Assembly (NCBI RefSeq): GCF_024584805.1
Contig: NZ_CP075715.1
Coordinates: 911,001 to 975,000 of the forward strand
Direction of reading: 5' to 3'
From: Streptomyces sp. FIT100
GTDB lineage: Bacteria > Actinomycetota > Actinomycetes > Streptomycetales > Streptomycetaceae
Length of the DNA: 64,000 nt
Under the pieces are notes generated by a model that worked only from the letters and a program-made list of their open reading frames with translations, had not been told where the DNA came from and did not search any database. The position numbers and the translations under genes are program-made. The first letter of the stretch is position 1. The number at the start of each line of letters is the position of its first letter. Shown in pieces: positions 55,270 to 64,000 of the stretch.

Positions 55270-55333
55270 ACAGCAACCCTAGGACGTGCCCGGCAGGTTT
55301 GGGTAGTCGGGCTCCGCCAAGATCAGCACCCGA

Positions 55334-56074
55334 TCACGGCAAACGGACGCCGAGGGCGGTCTGGACCAGGGCGGCGTGGAGGCGGACGGAAAGGTCGGCC
55401 AGTTCCTTGGTGGTCGCCTCGGCATGGGCTCTGGTCTGCGGATTGCGGTGCCGGCGCAGCGGTGCGACCACTTGTTCGACCAATCCGGCTTCGCGGTCGG
55501 CGGCGGCCTTCATGGCGCGCAGATGCCGGGGTTCCAGACCGAATCGGCCCATGTCGGCGACCAGTTTGGCCACGGTCACGGACTCGGCGTCGTAACCGCC
55601 CTCGGCCGCGGGAGTGATGAGTCCGTAGGACTCCCACTCCACCAGCTCCTCCTCGGTCACCTCGGCGGCGGCGAGCAGCTCGGACCGGCCGACCCGGGCC
55701 GCGGTCGGGCGGTCGGGATCCGGCTCGCTCCCTGGGTCGTACGGGTCCCGGGGCGCGCCCTGCGCCGGTGCGGCGAGCTGCTCACCGCGGGCGAGGGCGT
55801 CGAGGTGCTCCCGGATGACCTTGAGCGGAAGGTAGTGATCACGCTGCATGCGTAGCACCTGGGCCAGCCGCTCGACGTCCTCCGGACTGAACTTGCGGTA
55901 GCCGGACGGGGTGCGCCTCGGCTCGACCAGTCCCTCGGCCTCCAGGAAACGGATCTTGGAGATGGTGACCTCGGGAAACTCGTCGCGCAGCTGGGTCAGC
56001 ACCGAGCCGATGCTGACCAGCCGGTTGCCACCGGCGGTGCCGTGACCGGCACCGCCCGAGGGTGTTCGCAGCAT
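55334..56074 (-). CDS. MerR family regulator (FtsR/Rv1828-like)
   Basis: A 246-residue MerR-fold protein. The HTH covers about 18-90 (SIGSVLTQLRDEFPEVTISK, then IRFLEAEGLVEPRRTPSGYR). The C-terminal domain (LLAAAEVTEEELVEWESYGL, then FGLEPRHLRAMKAAADREAG) is characteristic of FtsR of Corynebacterium, an activator of ftsZ. It lies directly downstream of the FHA protein gene with a 16-bp gap, as in Mycobacterium garA-Rv1828. ATG 56074 has AAGGAAGG upstream. A role in cell-division gene control is inferred from the family. Confidence 0.9.
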   Translation of the reverse strand: MLRTPSGGAGHGTAGGNRLVSIGSVLTQLRDEFPEVTISKIRFLEAEGLVEPRRTPSGYRKFSPEDVERLAQVLRMQRDHYLPLKVIREHLDALARGEQLAAPAQGAPRDPYDPGSEPDPDRPTAARVGRSELLAAAEVTEEELVEWESYGLITPAAEGGYDAESVTVAKLVADMGRFGLEPRHLRAMKAAADREAGLVEQVVAPLRRHRNPQTRAHAEATTKELADLSVRLHAALVQTALGVRLP

Positions 56075-56090
56075 GGACCTTCCTTGAGGG

Positions 56091-56924
56091 TCACACGCCC
56101 CGCTGGCTCGAGTAGAAGACCAGCCGGTACTTGCCGATCTGGACCTCGTCACCGTTCGACAGCACGGCCGAGTCGATCGGCTCACGGTTGACGTACGTGC
56201 CGTTGAGGCTGCCGACGTCCGTGACGGTGAAGCGGCCGTCGGGCGACCGGCGGAACTCCACGTGGCGGCGTGACACGGTGACGTCGTCGAGGAAGATGTC
56301 GCTCTGCGGGTGACGTCCGGCCGTGGTCAGCTCGCCGTCCAGCAGGAAGCGGCTGCCCGAGTTCGGGCCGCGGCGCACGACGAGCAGCGCGGAGCCGAGC
56401 GGCAGGGCGTCGACCGCGGCCTGGGCCTCGGGCGAGAGCGACGGCACGGGCGTCTGGCCCGTGGTCTCCGACTCGTATGCCTCGATCCCGGAGATGGAGA
56501 TCGTCGAGGTCGTCTCCGCAGCACGCTCCGCCGGCACCCCGGGCCGCAGCGGTGCGCCGCAGTTGGAGCAGAAGCGGCTGGCTTCGGCGTTGCGGTGCCC
56601 GCATCGCGTACAAACCGGCATGGACGAATCCTCCTGCCGCGGCTGCCCCGCGGGGGCCTGGGACGCATACGGGTCGGAGGCAAACCCTCCACCCGTACTT
56701 GAGGTTGGCGGTTCCCCGAAACCTATGCGGCCGGGACCGGCAGGGTCAACAGCAGACGCGCCCTGACCGCCGGGAATGTCACCATCGGAACCGGCGACCT
56801 CATCCCTGAAGAGCGGGCGCTCGCCGCTCTGCTCCGCCTCCTGGCCATGGCGCGGTGCGCGATGGCGGGCGGTGCCGCTCTCCTCGCGTGCGCTCTTGCC
56901 GAACAACTTCCCAAACAACTTCAC
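56091..56924 (-). CDS. GarA-like FHA protein with N-terminal zinc ribbon
   Basis: A 277-residue protein. The C-terminal FHA domain (about 178-277) is very close to Mycobacterium GarA, with GRHPQSDIFLDDVTVSRRHV and SLNGTYVNREPIDSAVLSNG. Just before is the phosphorylation-type motif ETTST (about 137-141), which in GarA is phosphorylated by Pkn kinases. Unlike GarA, there is a zinc-ribbon (CTRC near 105, CSNC near 119) and a 100-residue N-terminal extension beginning MKLFGKLFGK. GarA controls 2-oxoglutarate-using enzymes; here that role is inferred. GTG 56924 follows AGGGGA. It is upstream of the FtsR-like gene. Confidence 0.88.
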   Translation of the reverse strand: MKLFGKLFGKSAREESGTARHRAPRHGQEAEQSGERPLFRDEVAGSDGDIPGGQGASAVDPAGPGRIGFGEPPTSSTGGGFASDPYASQAPAGQPRQEDSSMPVCTRCGHRNAEASRFCSNCGAPLRPGVPAERAAETTSTISISGIEAYESETTGQTPVPSLSPEAQAAVDALPLGSALLVVRRGPNSGSRFLLDGELTTAGRHPQSDIFLDDVTVSRRHVEFRRSPDGRFTVTDVGSLNGTYVNREPIDSAVLSNGDEVQIGKYRLVFYSSQRGV

Positions 56925-57123
56925 GGGCGATTCCCCTTGACCGAAACTGACCCGCCCGTGGGGCAGGAACCCTGACTGAACACACCTGCCGACCCGGACA
57001 TCCTCACAACGTCCGTAACCTCCGGACAGTTTCCACCACGCAGCATGCTTACGATGCGTCGACCCCCCGCAACCTCTCGCGCTTGTCCGGTGCCCCTCTT
57101 GTTCCCTCCGCCGGTGCCCCGCC

Positions 57124-58080
57124 TCACTGGGAGGACGACCGAGCGTAGTCAGGCCGTTGCGCCGGTCGCAAGGCATCCACGACGATCTTCTCGGAGCGTG
57201 TCACGGTGGCCGTGGCCTGCTCCTTCTCCAGCGTCTGCACGACACCTCCGGGGATGTTCAGCGCAGTCTCCAGGTCCTGGGACTTGCCGATGACCTTGAA
57301 GCCGTACGGTGCGCTGATCCCCTTGCCGTCGACCTCGATGTCGCCGGCGTCTCCGGAGAGGTAGGTGTCGGCGACGACCCGGACGCCGTTGATCTGGATG
57401 GCCTCGGCGCCCGCGGCACGCAGCTCCTGGATCGCGTCGAGCAGCATGTCCGACTCGACCGCTCCGGCCGCGTCCTCGATGGTCAGTGTGATGCCCGGCC
57501 CCTCGGCCGCCACCGTACCGGCGAGGATCCCCAGCTGCCGCTCCTTTTCCTGCGTCTGCTTGCGCGCCTCCTCCGCCTGGTCCGAGCTGGTCTCCAGCTC
57601 GGTGCGCTGGTTCTCCAGGCGCTGCTTCTCATCTTCCAGACGCTTGGTGCGGTCATCGAGTTCATCGAGGATGCGCACCAGATCCTCCTGGCGCGCTCCG
57701 CGCAGTGCGCTGTTGTCGCTGGTGGACCGGACCTGGATGGCCAGGCCGAGGCCGAGGACGAACAGCAGGAGGGCGACGATGAGTTGGGCGCGGGTGACCC
57801 TGGGCGGCCAGAGCGCGGCGGTCAGGCGCTGCCGGCCGGTGAGCGTGTCCTGGACCTGCTCCACCTGATCCACCTGATCCACCGCGGTTTCCGCGGACGT
57901 GCGGGGATCCGCGGATGCCGGTGGTTCCGCCGATGCCCGGGGCTCCCCCGGTGCCTGGGGCTCGGCAGGTGTCCGGGGTTCGCCAAGCGTCCGGGGTTCG
58001 CCAGGTGTCCGCGGCGCGGCCAGGGTCTGCGGCGTCTCGGGGGTCTGCTCGTCGTCGCGCATGGTTTCGCTGTCGCTCAT
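57124..58080 (-). CDS. DUF881 family membrane protein (Rv1825-like)
   Basis: A 318-residue protein. A polar Pro/Glu/Ala-rich N-terminus of about 90 residues with repeated PxxPGEPR-like units leads to one membrane helix (AQLIVALLLFVLGLGLAIQV). A coiled coil (LDDRTKRLEDEKQRLENQRT) and the DUF881 domain (GPGITLTIEDAAGAVESDML, then AEAIQINGVRVVADTYLSGD) follow. The family is conserved next to the small basic protein in actinobacteria and may take part in division. ATG 58080 lies 5 bp after the small basic protein stop. gcvH, found after this gene in Mycobacterium, is absent. Confidence 0.88.
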   Translation of the reverse strand: MSDSETMRDDEQTPETPQTLAAPRTPGEPRTLGEPRTPAEPQAPGEPRASAEPPASADPRTSAETAVDQVDQVEQVQDTLTGRQRLTAALWPPRVTRAQLIVALLLFVLGLGLAIQVRSTSDNSALRGARQEDLVRILDELDDRTKRLEDEKQRLENQRTELETSSDQAEEARKQTQEKERQLGILAGTVAAEGPGITLTIEDAAGAVESDMLLDAIQELRAAGAEAIQINGVRVVADTYLSGDAGDIEVDGKGISAPYGFKVIGKSQDLETALNIPGGVVQTLEKEQATATVTRSEKIVVDALRPAQRPDYARSSSQ

Positions 58081-58085
58081 CGGCC

Positions 58086-58418
58086 TCACGCCCGGAACAC
58101 GTGCCGGCGGATGGCGGCGGCGTTGGAGAAGATCCGGATGCCGAGCACCACCACGACACCCGTGGACAGCTGCGCGCCGACGCCGAGCTTGTCCCCGAGG
58201 AACACGATCAGCGCGGCGACCACGACGTTCGACAGGAAGGAGACGACGAAGACCTTGTCGACGAAGATCCCGTCGAGCATGGCCCGCAGCCCGCCGAAGA
58301 CCGCGTCCAGGGCCGCGACAACGGCGATCGGCAGGTAGGGCTCGACCACCGCCGGCACTTCGGGGCGGAGCAACAGCCCCGCCACGACTCCCACGACGAG
58401 GCCCAGTACGGCGATCAC
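58086..58418 (-). CDS. Small basic family protein (DUF1290)
   Basis: A 110-residue membrane protein with three helices (IAVLGLVVGVVAGLLL, VVAALDAVFGGLRAML, VVVAALIVFLGDKLGVG). It matches the DUF1290/Sbp family, in Mycobacterium Rv1824, conserved between two DUF881 genes. The GTG start at 58418 overlaps the stop of the upstream DUF881 gene (GTGA), which indicates translational coupling. Function is not established; Bacillus Sbp is linked to division genes. Confidence 0.88.
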   Translation of the reverse strand: MIAVLGLVVGVVAGLLLRPEVPAVVEPYLPIAVVAALDAVFGGLRAMLDGIFVDKVFVVSFLSNVVVAALIVFLGDKLGVGAQLSTGVVVVLGIRIFSNAAAIRRHVFRA

Positions 58419-59344
58419 GATGTGCCCTTCCCTGTCTCTTCCGTGGCCTGTCCGCTGCCCGTTGCGGCATCGGCGGCCCTCGGCTCTGCGGTACGTACGA
58501 TCAGGCTCGGCGCGGCAGGCAGACGCACCTCGTCCTGCGCGGAAATGCTGGTGCGAATGCCGAAGTTCTCCTGCAGCGCGTGCAAGTACTGCCCGTCGGC
58601 GCTGTCCTGGAAGGCGGTGCTCAGCTTGTTCCCGTCCCCCACCGCCAGCACCGTGTACGGCGGCACCAGCGGCCTGTTGTCGACCAGTATGGCGTCGCCG
58701 GCCGCCCGGATGGCGGACAGGGCGGTCAGCCGCTGCCCGTTGATCGAGACGGCCTCCGCACCCGACTGCCACAGCCCGTTGACGACCCGCTGCATGTCCC
58801 GGTCGCGTACCCGGCCCGTGTCGGAGAAGCCGCTGCTCTCCCGAGGTCCGCCACCGCCCGAGCCGGCGTCGGACGCGTCGTCGACGACGAGCTTGATCCC
58901 GGGGCCGTGCACCTCCGTGCCGCCCGAGAGCAGCGCGACCAGCTCGCCCTGGTCGCCGCCGTGCTGCTGCAGCGCCTTGCGCTGCCGCTCCCCCACCTCG
59001 TCGCGCAACCCGTCGACCTCGGCCTCGAGCCGGTCGGCCGCCTCGGTCTCGGCGTCGATACGGTCGATGAGCTCCTCGCGCTCCTTCGCCACCACGGGTG
59101 CCGATATCCGCGCCTGCGCCGCCCCCAGCGTCACCACCAGGGCGGCCAGGACCAGCCCGGCCGCGAGCCCCAGTTTGGCCCGCACCGTCCTCGGCAGCCC
59201 GCCGCCCTCGGCATCCCTGCGCGCCGCCGCCTCCGCGTATCCGTCGTCGAGGCTGTGGTCCATGACGTTGGTCAGCAACGACATGGAAGCATCGGGGCGT
59301 GGCGGGGGTGTGGGGGTGCTCCGAACGGGGGGCGGCTGCGGCAT
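58415..59344 (-). CDS. DUF881 family membrane protein (Rv1823-like)
   Basis: A 309-residue protein. A 55-residue N-terminus precedes one helix (LGLAAGLVLAALVVTLGAAQ). A coiled coil (KEREELIDRIDAETEAADRL) and the DUF881 domain (EVHGPGIKLVVDDASD, then GAEAVSINGQRLTALSAIRA) follow. ATG 59344 gives MPQPPPV, a typical N-terminus for Streptomyces orthologues; ATG 59353 and 59284 are alternatives and none has a strong ribosome-binding site. It is coupled to the small basic protein gene by overlap. Confidence 0.85.
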   Translation of the reverse strand: MPQPPPVRSTPTPPPRPDASMSLLTNVMDHSLDDGYAEAAARRDAEGGGLPRTVRAKLGLAAGLVLAALVVTLGAAQARISAPVVAKEREELIDRIDAETEAADRLEAEVDGLRDEVGERQRKALQQHGGDQGELVALLSGGTEVHGPGIKLVVDDASDAGSGGGGPRESSGFSDTGRVRDRDMQRVVNGLWQSGAEAVSINGQRLTALSAIRAAGDAILVDNRPLVPPYTVLAVGDGNKLSTAFQDSADGQYLHALQENFGIRTSISAQDEVRLPAAPSLIVRTAEPRAADAATGSGQATEETGKGTS

Positions 59345-59397
59345 GCCGCACATCGTCGCACGTCGCAGCCGTTACCGCCGAATGGCCCCACCGATGT

Positions 59398-59427
59398 GCC
59401 GGAGGGCGGGCCGAGCCGCCCTCCGGC
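59398..59427 (-). terminator. Terminator after the nucleotidyltransferase gene
   Basis: GCCGGAGGGCGG and CCGCCCTCCGGC form a perfect 12-bp stem with a 6-base loop. It lies between the stop at 59466 and the DUF881 start, separating the two units. Confidence 0.7.
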
Positions 59428-59465
59428 GTCCTGTCGTCACCTCCGTGACGAACCCGGTCGGTGCC

Positions 59466-61961
59466 TCACTGACCTGCGCTGTCGACGACTCCTGACCATT
59501 CGTCGAGCAGGGCCTGGGCCGACGCGTCGTCCGGCCCCTCCGCCCACAGATGGGTGACGGCCTCGGCGGGATCAGGCAGCACCATCACCCAGCGGCCGTC
59601 GGCCTCGACGACACGCACCCCATCGGTCGTGTCGACGGAGCGGTCCCCGGCCTCCTCGACGACCCGGCGCATCACAAGGCCCTTGACGGCCCATGGTGTC
59701 GCCATGTCCCGGCGCAGCACATGCGCCCTCGGGATCCGCGCGTCGATCTGGCTGAGCGTGAGCTGGGTGCGGGCCACGAGCCCGATCAGCCGCACGAACG
59801 CCGCAGTGCCGTCGAAAACGCTGCTGAACTCCGGAATGATGAAGCCGCCACGGCCGTCCCCACCGAAGATGGTGGAGTCCTCCCGGCCGACCCGGGTCAG
59901 ATCGTCGGGCGACGTCGTCGTCCACTCGACCTGCGTGCCGTGGTAGGCGGCGACCTGCTCGGCGATGCGTGTGGTCGTCACGGGCAGCGCGACGCGTCCG
60001 CTGCGCCGCTCGGCGGCGACGAGGTCGAGCAGGACGAGCAGCGCCCGGTCGTCCTCGATGATCCGGCCGCGCTCGTCGACGAGCGAAAGCCGTTCGCCTA
60101 CGGGGTCGAACCGCACACCGAACGCGGCGCGGGCCGATGCCACGATCTCTCCGAGGCGCACCAGTCCGGACCTGCGGGTGTCGGCGGTCTCGGTGGGCCG
60201 GGCCTCGTCGAGGCCGGGGTTGATCGTCAGTGCGTCCACCCCGAGCCGGCCGAGCAGGCTCGGCAGAACGAGCCCGGCGCTGCCGTTCGAGGCGTCGACG
60301 ACCACCTTGAGGCCCGCCTCGGCGACCCCCGTCGTATCGACGTGCCGCAGCAGCGATCCGGTGTACGAGTCGAAGACCGCGGGCGGGAAGGACAGGTCCC
60401 CGATCTCACCGGGAAACGCCCTGCGGTACTCCTGCCGTGAGTAGACCCGGTCGAGCTTGCGCTGCCTGGCCTGGGAGAGGTCCGCCCCTCGCTCGTCGAA
60501 GAACATGATGTCGACGGAGTCCGGCACGCCGGGAGAGGTGCGGATCATGATGCCGCCGGCGCTGCCGCGCGCGGTCTGCTGGCGTGCCACGGGGAGCGGG
60601 ACGTTCTCGAGGTCGCGTACGTCGATGGCGCTGGCCTGCAACGCCGAGATCACCGCCCGCTTGAGCGCCCGGGCACCGCGGGAGTGGTCGCGTGCCGTGG
60701 TGACGGTGGCGCCCTTCTTGAGCGTCGTCGCATACGCCCCCGCGAGGCGCACGGCGAGCTCAGGCGTGATCTCCACGTTGAGGATCCCGGACACGCCCCG
60801 GGTTCCGAAGAGATGCGCCTGGCCGCGCGACTCCCAGATGACCGAGGTGTTGACGAAGGCGCCGGCCTCGATGGTCTTGAACGGGTAGACCCGCACATTG
60901 CCCTGGACGATCGATTCCTCGCCGATCAGGCATTCGTCGCCGATGACGGCGCCGTCCTCGATGCGCGCGGCCCGCATGATGTCGGTGTTCTTGCCGATCA
61001 CACAGCCGCGGAGATTGCTGTGCTGTCCGATGTAGACGTTGTCGTGAATGACGGCCCGGTGCAGGAACGCGCCGCTCTTGACGACCACGTTGGAGCCGAC
61101 GACGGTGTGTTCGCGGATTTCCACATCGGCCTCGACCTTGGCGTAGTCACCGATGTAGAGAGGCCCGCGGAGTACCGCGTCGGGATGCACCTCGGCCCCT
61201 TCGGCGACCCATACGCCGGGCGAGATCTCGAAGCCGTCGAGTTCGACGTCGACCTTGCCTTCGAGTACGTCGGCCTGCGCCTTCACATAGCTTTCGTGGG
61301 TGCCCACGTCCTCCCAGTAGCCCTCGGCAATGTAGCCGTAGATCGGCTTGCCTTCCTTCATGAGCTGCGGGAACACATCACCGGACCAGTCCACGGGCAC
61401 GTCCGCCTCGACGTAGTCGAAGACCTCCGGCTCCATGACGTAGATACCGGTGTTCACCGTGTCCGAGAAGACCTGTCCCCAGGTCGGCTTCTCGAGGAAC
61501 CGCTCGACCTTCCCTTGTTCGTCCACGATCGTGATGCCGAATTCCAGTGGATTCGGCACCCGGGTCAGGCACACCGTGACGAGGGCGCCCTTCTCCTTAT
61601 GGAAGGCGATGAGGTCGGTGAGGTCGAAATCGGTGAGCGCATCGCCGGAGATGACGAGGAACGCATCGTCCTTGAGCGCCTCCTCGGCGTTCTTCACGCT
61701 CCCCGCGGTGCCGAGTGGCTTCTCCTCGTTGGCATATGTGAGCTCCATCCCCAGTTCTTCGCCGTCACCGAAGTAGTTTTTGACCAGGGACGCGAGAAAC
61801 TGAACGGTTACGACGGTCTCATTGAGCCCATGCCGCTTCAGCAAGCGCAGCACATGCTCCATGATCGGCCTATTGGCCACCGGCAGGAGTGGCTTGGGCA
61901 TGCTCGAGGTCATGGGGCGAAGTCGGGTACCTTCGCCACCAGCCATCACGACGGCCTTCAT
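59466..61961 (-). CDS. Mannose-1-phosphate guanylyltransferase-like / phosphomannomutase-like fusion
   Basis: An 831-residue fusion. The N-terminal nucleotidyltransferase domain has [17 protein letters not shown] (residues 2-18) and [15 protein letters not shown] near 105. A left-handed beta-helix (about 250-370: [20 protein letters not shown], then [20 protein letters not shown]) follows. The remaining half resembles phosphomannomutase (PMM), with the Ser loop as [12 protein letters not shown] near 420. Its metal loop FDPVGER near 616 lacks the usual Asp-x-Asp-x-Asp, and the sugar loop GGDGRGG near 699 is also altered. It should make GDP-mannose precursors; the mutase half may be inactive. 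AAGGAGG precedes ATG 61961. Confidence 0.9.
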   Translation of the reverse strand: MKAVVMAGGEGTRLRPMTSSMPKPLLPVANRPIMEHVLRLLKRHGLNETVVTVQFLASLVKNYFGDGEELGMELTYANEEKPLGTAGSVKNAEEALKDDAFLVISGDALTDFDLTDLIAFHKEKGALVTVCLTRVPNPLEFGITIVDEQGKVERFLEKPTWGQVFSDTVNTGIYVMEPEVFDYVEADVPVDWSGDVFPQLMKEGKPIYGYIAEGYWEDVGTHESYVKAQADVLEGKVDVELDGFEISPGVWVAEGAEVHPDAVLRGPLYIGDYAKVEADVEIREHTVVGSNVVVKSGAFLHRAVIHDNVYIGQHSNLRGCVIGKNTDIMRAARIEDGAVIGDECLIGEESIVQGNVRVYPFKTIEAGAFVNTSVIWESRGQAHLFGTRGVSGILNVEITPELAVRLAGAYATTLKKGATVTTARDHSRGARALKRAVISALQASAIDVRDLENVPLPVARQQTARGSAGGIMIRTSPGVPDSVDIMFFDERGADLSQARQRKLDRVYSRQEYRRAFPGEIGDLSFPPAVFDSYTGSLLRHVDTTGVAEAGLKVVVDASNGSAGLVLPSLLGRLGVDALTINPGLDEARPTETADTRRSGLVRLGEIVASARAAFGVRFDPVGERLSLVDERGRIIEDDRALLVLLDLVAAERRSGRVALPVTTTRIAEQVAAYHGTQVEWTTTSPDDLTRVGREDSTIFGGDGRGGFIIPEFSSVFDGTAAFVRLIGLVARTQLTLSQIDARIPRAHVLRRDMATPWAVKGLVMRRVVEEAGDRSVDTTDGVRVVEADGRWVMVLPDPAEAVTHLWAEGPDDASAQALLDEWSGVVDSAGQ

Positions 61962-62074
61962 GTCGGAAGCGTCCTCCTTGAAGAGACGACGGTCTAGCCG
62001 ACTTCACCCGTCCGGGTAGGCCCTGGTTTCGTCATCCGCGGGCCGGCGGTCTCACCACAGCTCCGGACATCGGC

Positions 62075-62683
62075 TCAATCGGCCGGGGCATCCGCCCTGA
62101 CGAGCCGGCGGACCTGAACCACGTAGAGGATCCCTGCCCACCAATAGAGAGTTGTACCCCATCCGGCGAACGCCCATCCGAAAACTTCAGCGAGTGACGC
62201 AAGCCACCCGTTTCCGTCACTGAGCAGGAGCAGCGGGAAGGCGTACATCAAGTTGAAGGTTGCAGCTTTACCCAGGAAGTTCACCTGGGGTGGCGGATAG
62301 CCGTGCCGGCGAAGGATTCCCACCATCACCAGCAGCATCAACTCCCGGGCCAATAGCGCAGCGGTGAGCCAGAGCGGCAGGATCTCACGCCAGGTGAGCC
62401 CCACCAGGGTGGAAAGGATGTAAAGCCGGTCGGCCGCGGGGTCGAGGATCCGGCCCAGTTTGCTGATCTGGTTCCAGCGCCGGGCCAGCTTGCCGTCGAG
62501 GTAGTCGCTGACACCGCTCAGCGCCAGCACGAGTAGAGCCCAGCCGTCGGCCTTCGGACCGCCGAACTCAGGGAGAAGGATCAACCACAGGAACAAGGGC
62601 ACACCGAGCAGGCGGGCCATGCTGAGGATGTTGGGGATGGTGAGCACCCGGTCCGTCTGAACGCGAGTCTCCTGGACCTCCAC
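62075..62683 (-). CDS. CDP-alcohol phosphatidyltransferase (PgsA2-like)
   Basis: A 202-residue membrane enzyme of the CDP-alcohol phosphotransferase family. The catalytic motif D-G-x2-A-R-x8-G-x3-D-x3-D is complete in DYLDGKLARRWNQISKLGRI followed by LDPAADR near residues 60-85. Six helices are present. It resembles actinobacterial PgsA-type proteins beside DUF881 genes (Rv1822 in Mycobacterium). The exact phospholipid is not clear. GTG 62683 follows AGGAGG by 7 bp, making it better than the upstream ATG 62710. Confidence 0.88.
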   Translation of the reverse strand: MEVQETRVQTDRVLTIPNILSMARLLGVPLFLWLILLPEFGGPKADGWALLVLALSGVSDYLDGKLARRWNQISKLGRILDPAADRLYILSTLVGLTWREILPLWLTAALLARELMLLVMVGILRRHGYPPPQVNFLGKAATFNLMYAFPLLLLSDGNGWLASLAEVFGWAFAGWGTTLYWWAGILYVVQVRRLVRADAPAD

Positions 62684-62791
62684 CCGGGGGCCTCCTGTGG
62701 AACGTGCCAATGATGCCCCCTGACTTTACCTGCCGCCATCCGGGGGTCGTACACAGGGGGTACGGGTTGGAAAATCCTGATCACGCAGAAA

Positions 62792-62818
62792 AGCCCCGGA
62801 CCGTGACGGTCCGGGGCT
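62792..62818 (-). terminator. rRNA operon terminator
   Basis: AGCCCCGGACCGT and ACGGTCCGGGGCT, separated by one base, form a strong stem of about 11 bp with a GTGAC-type loop, 15 bp after the 5S gene on the minus strand. Confidence 0.8.
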
Positions 62819-62832
62819 CTCCCTGAATGATT

Positions 62833-62951
62833 GTTCGGCGGCGTCCTACTCTCCCACAGGGTCCCCCCTGCAGTACCATCGGCGCTGAAAGGCTTAGCTT
62901 CCGGGTTCGAAATGTAACCGGGCGTTTCCCTAACGCTATGACCACCGAAAC
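62833..62951 (-). rRNA. rrf: 5S ribosomal RNA
   Basis: Minus-strand sequence begins GTTTCGGTGGTCATAGCG and ends GGACGCCGCCGAAC, about 119 nt. The conserved CCCGGTTACATTTCGAACC and GCCTTTCAGCGCCGATGGTA blocks are present. It lies downstream of the 23S gene and before the operon terminator. Note a TTTCGAAC in loop B where CCGAAC is usual. Confidence 0.95.
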
Positions 62952-63029
62952 ACTATGAAGATATCGAACTACCAGCCAGCAAAAGGCGAGTTCGTTACTT
63001 CAGAACTAACACAGTGGACGCGAGCAACT

Positions 63030-64000
<971 letters not shown>

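Overview
The window is high-GC actinobacterial DNA and looks like a Streptomyces chromosome. The supporting signs are strong GC3 bias, GTG starts, several possibly leaderless promoters, Tat signal peptides, typical Streptomyces families (DUF5999, DUF6153, nitroreductase-like F420 enzymes, small MerR/GarA cluster), and a 23S-5S rRNA end with streptomycete-like sequence.

Layout. 1-6400: the edge of a SpoIIE-type phosphatase, an F420/deazaflavin-type nitroreductase, two small membrane proteins, a NhaA antiporter and an alanine/sodium symporter with a Crp-like site in front of it. 6410-14122: a three-gene operon of a YqiJ/NfeD-like membrane protein, a flotillin and a 1635-residue coiled-coil AAA+ ATPase. 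A perfect 16-bp hairpin lies between the last two. This is the least understood module and the best candidate for an undescribed system. 14123-14970 is a gene-poor scar holding a truncated HipA-like kinase, paired TGGGGAG repeats and palindromes.

14971-29787: a carbohydrate-utilisation locus. On the minus strand is an operon of sugar-binding lipoprotein, two permeases, hydroxyacid dehydrogenase and GH95 alpha-fucosidase. Divergently there is a DeoR/LacI hybrid regulator, a Tat-exported PL8 polysaccharide lyase with a C-terminal DNRLRE-like module, a glycerophosphodiester phosphodiesterase with a CBM-like tail, and a sulfatase. Together these suggest breakdown of a sulfated, uronate- and fucose-containing polysaccharide (inference).

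29960-48591: mixed housekeeping and accessory genes. They include a cysteine-desulfurase-like enzyme, a putative CsoR-controlled DUF6153/DUF305 pair, a Rieske lipoprotein, an isochorismatase-fold protein lacking the usual cysteine, two flavin/F420 split-barrel enzymes, three EamA transporters, LysR, MocR and PadR regulators with visible operator palindromes, PhzF, a CPBP protease and a glutamate-cysteine ligase homologue.

48699-62683: the conserved actinobacterial core cluster: gcvP behind a tandem glycine riboswitch, dinB, MerR (Rv1830-like), bifunctional nuclease, FtsR-like MerR, GarA-like FHA protein, DUF881/small basic protein/DUF881, a fused nucleotidyltransferase-phosphomannomutase-like protein and a CDP-alcohol phosphatidyltransferase. 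gcvH, which sits inside this cluster in Mycobacterium, is missing here. 62792-64000: the end of an rRNA operon on the minus strand (5S, then the 3' part of 23S running off the edge).
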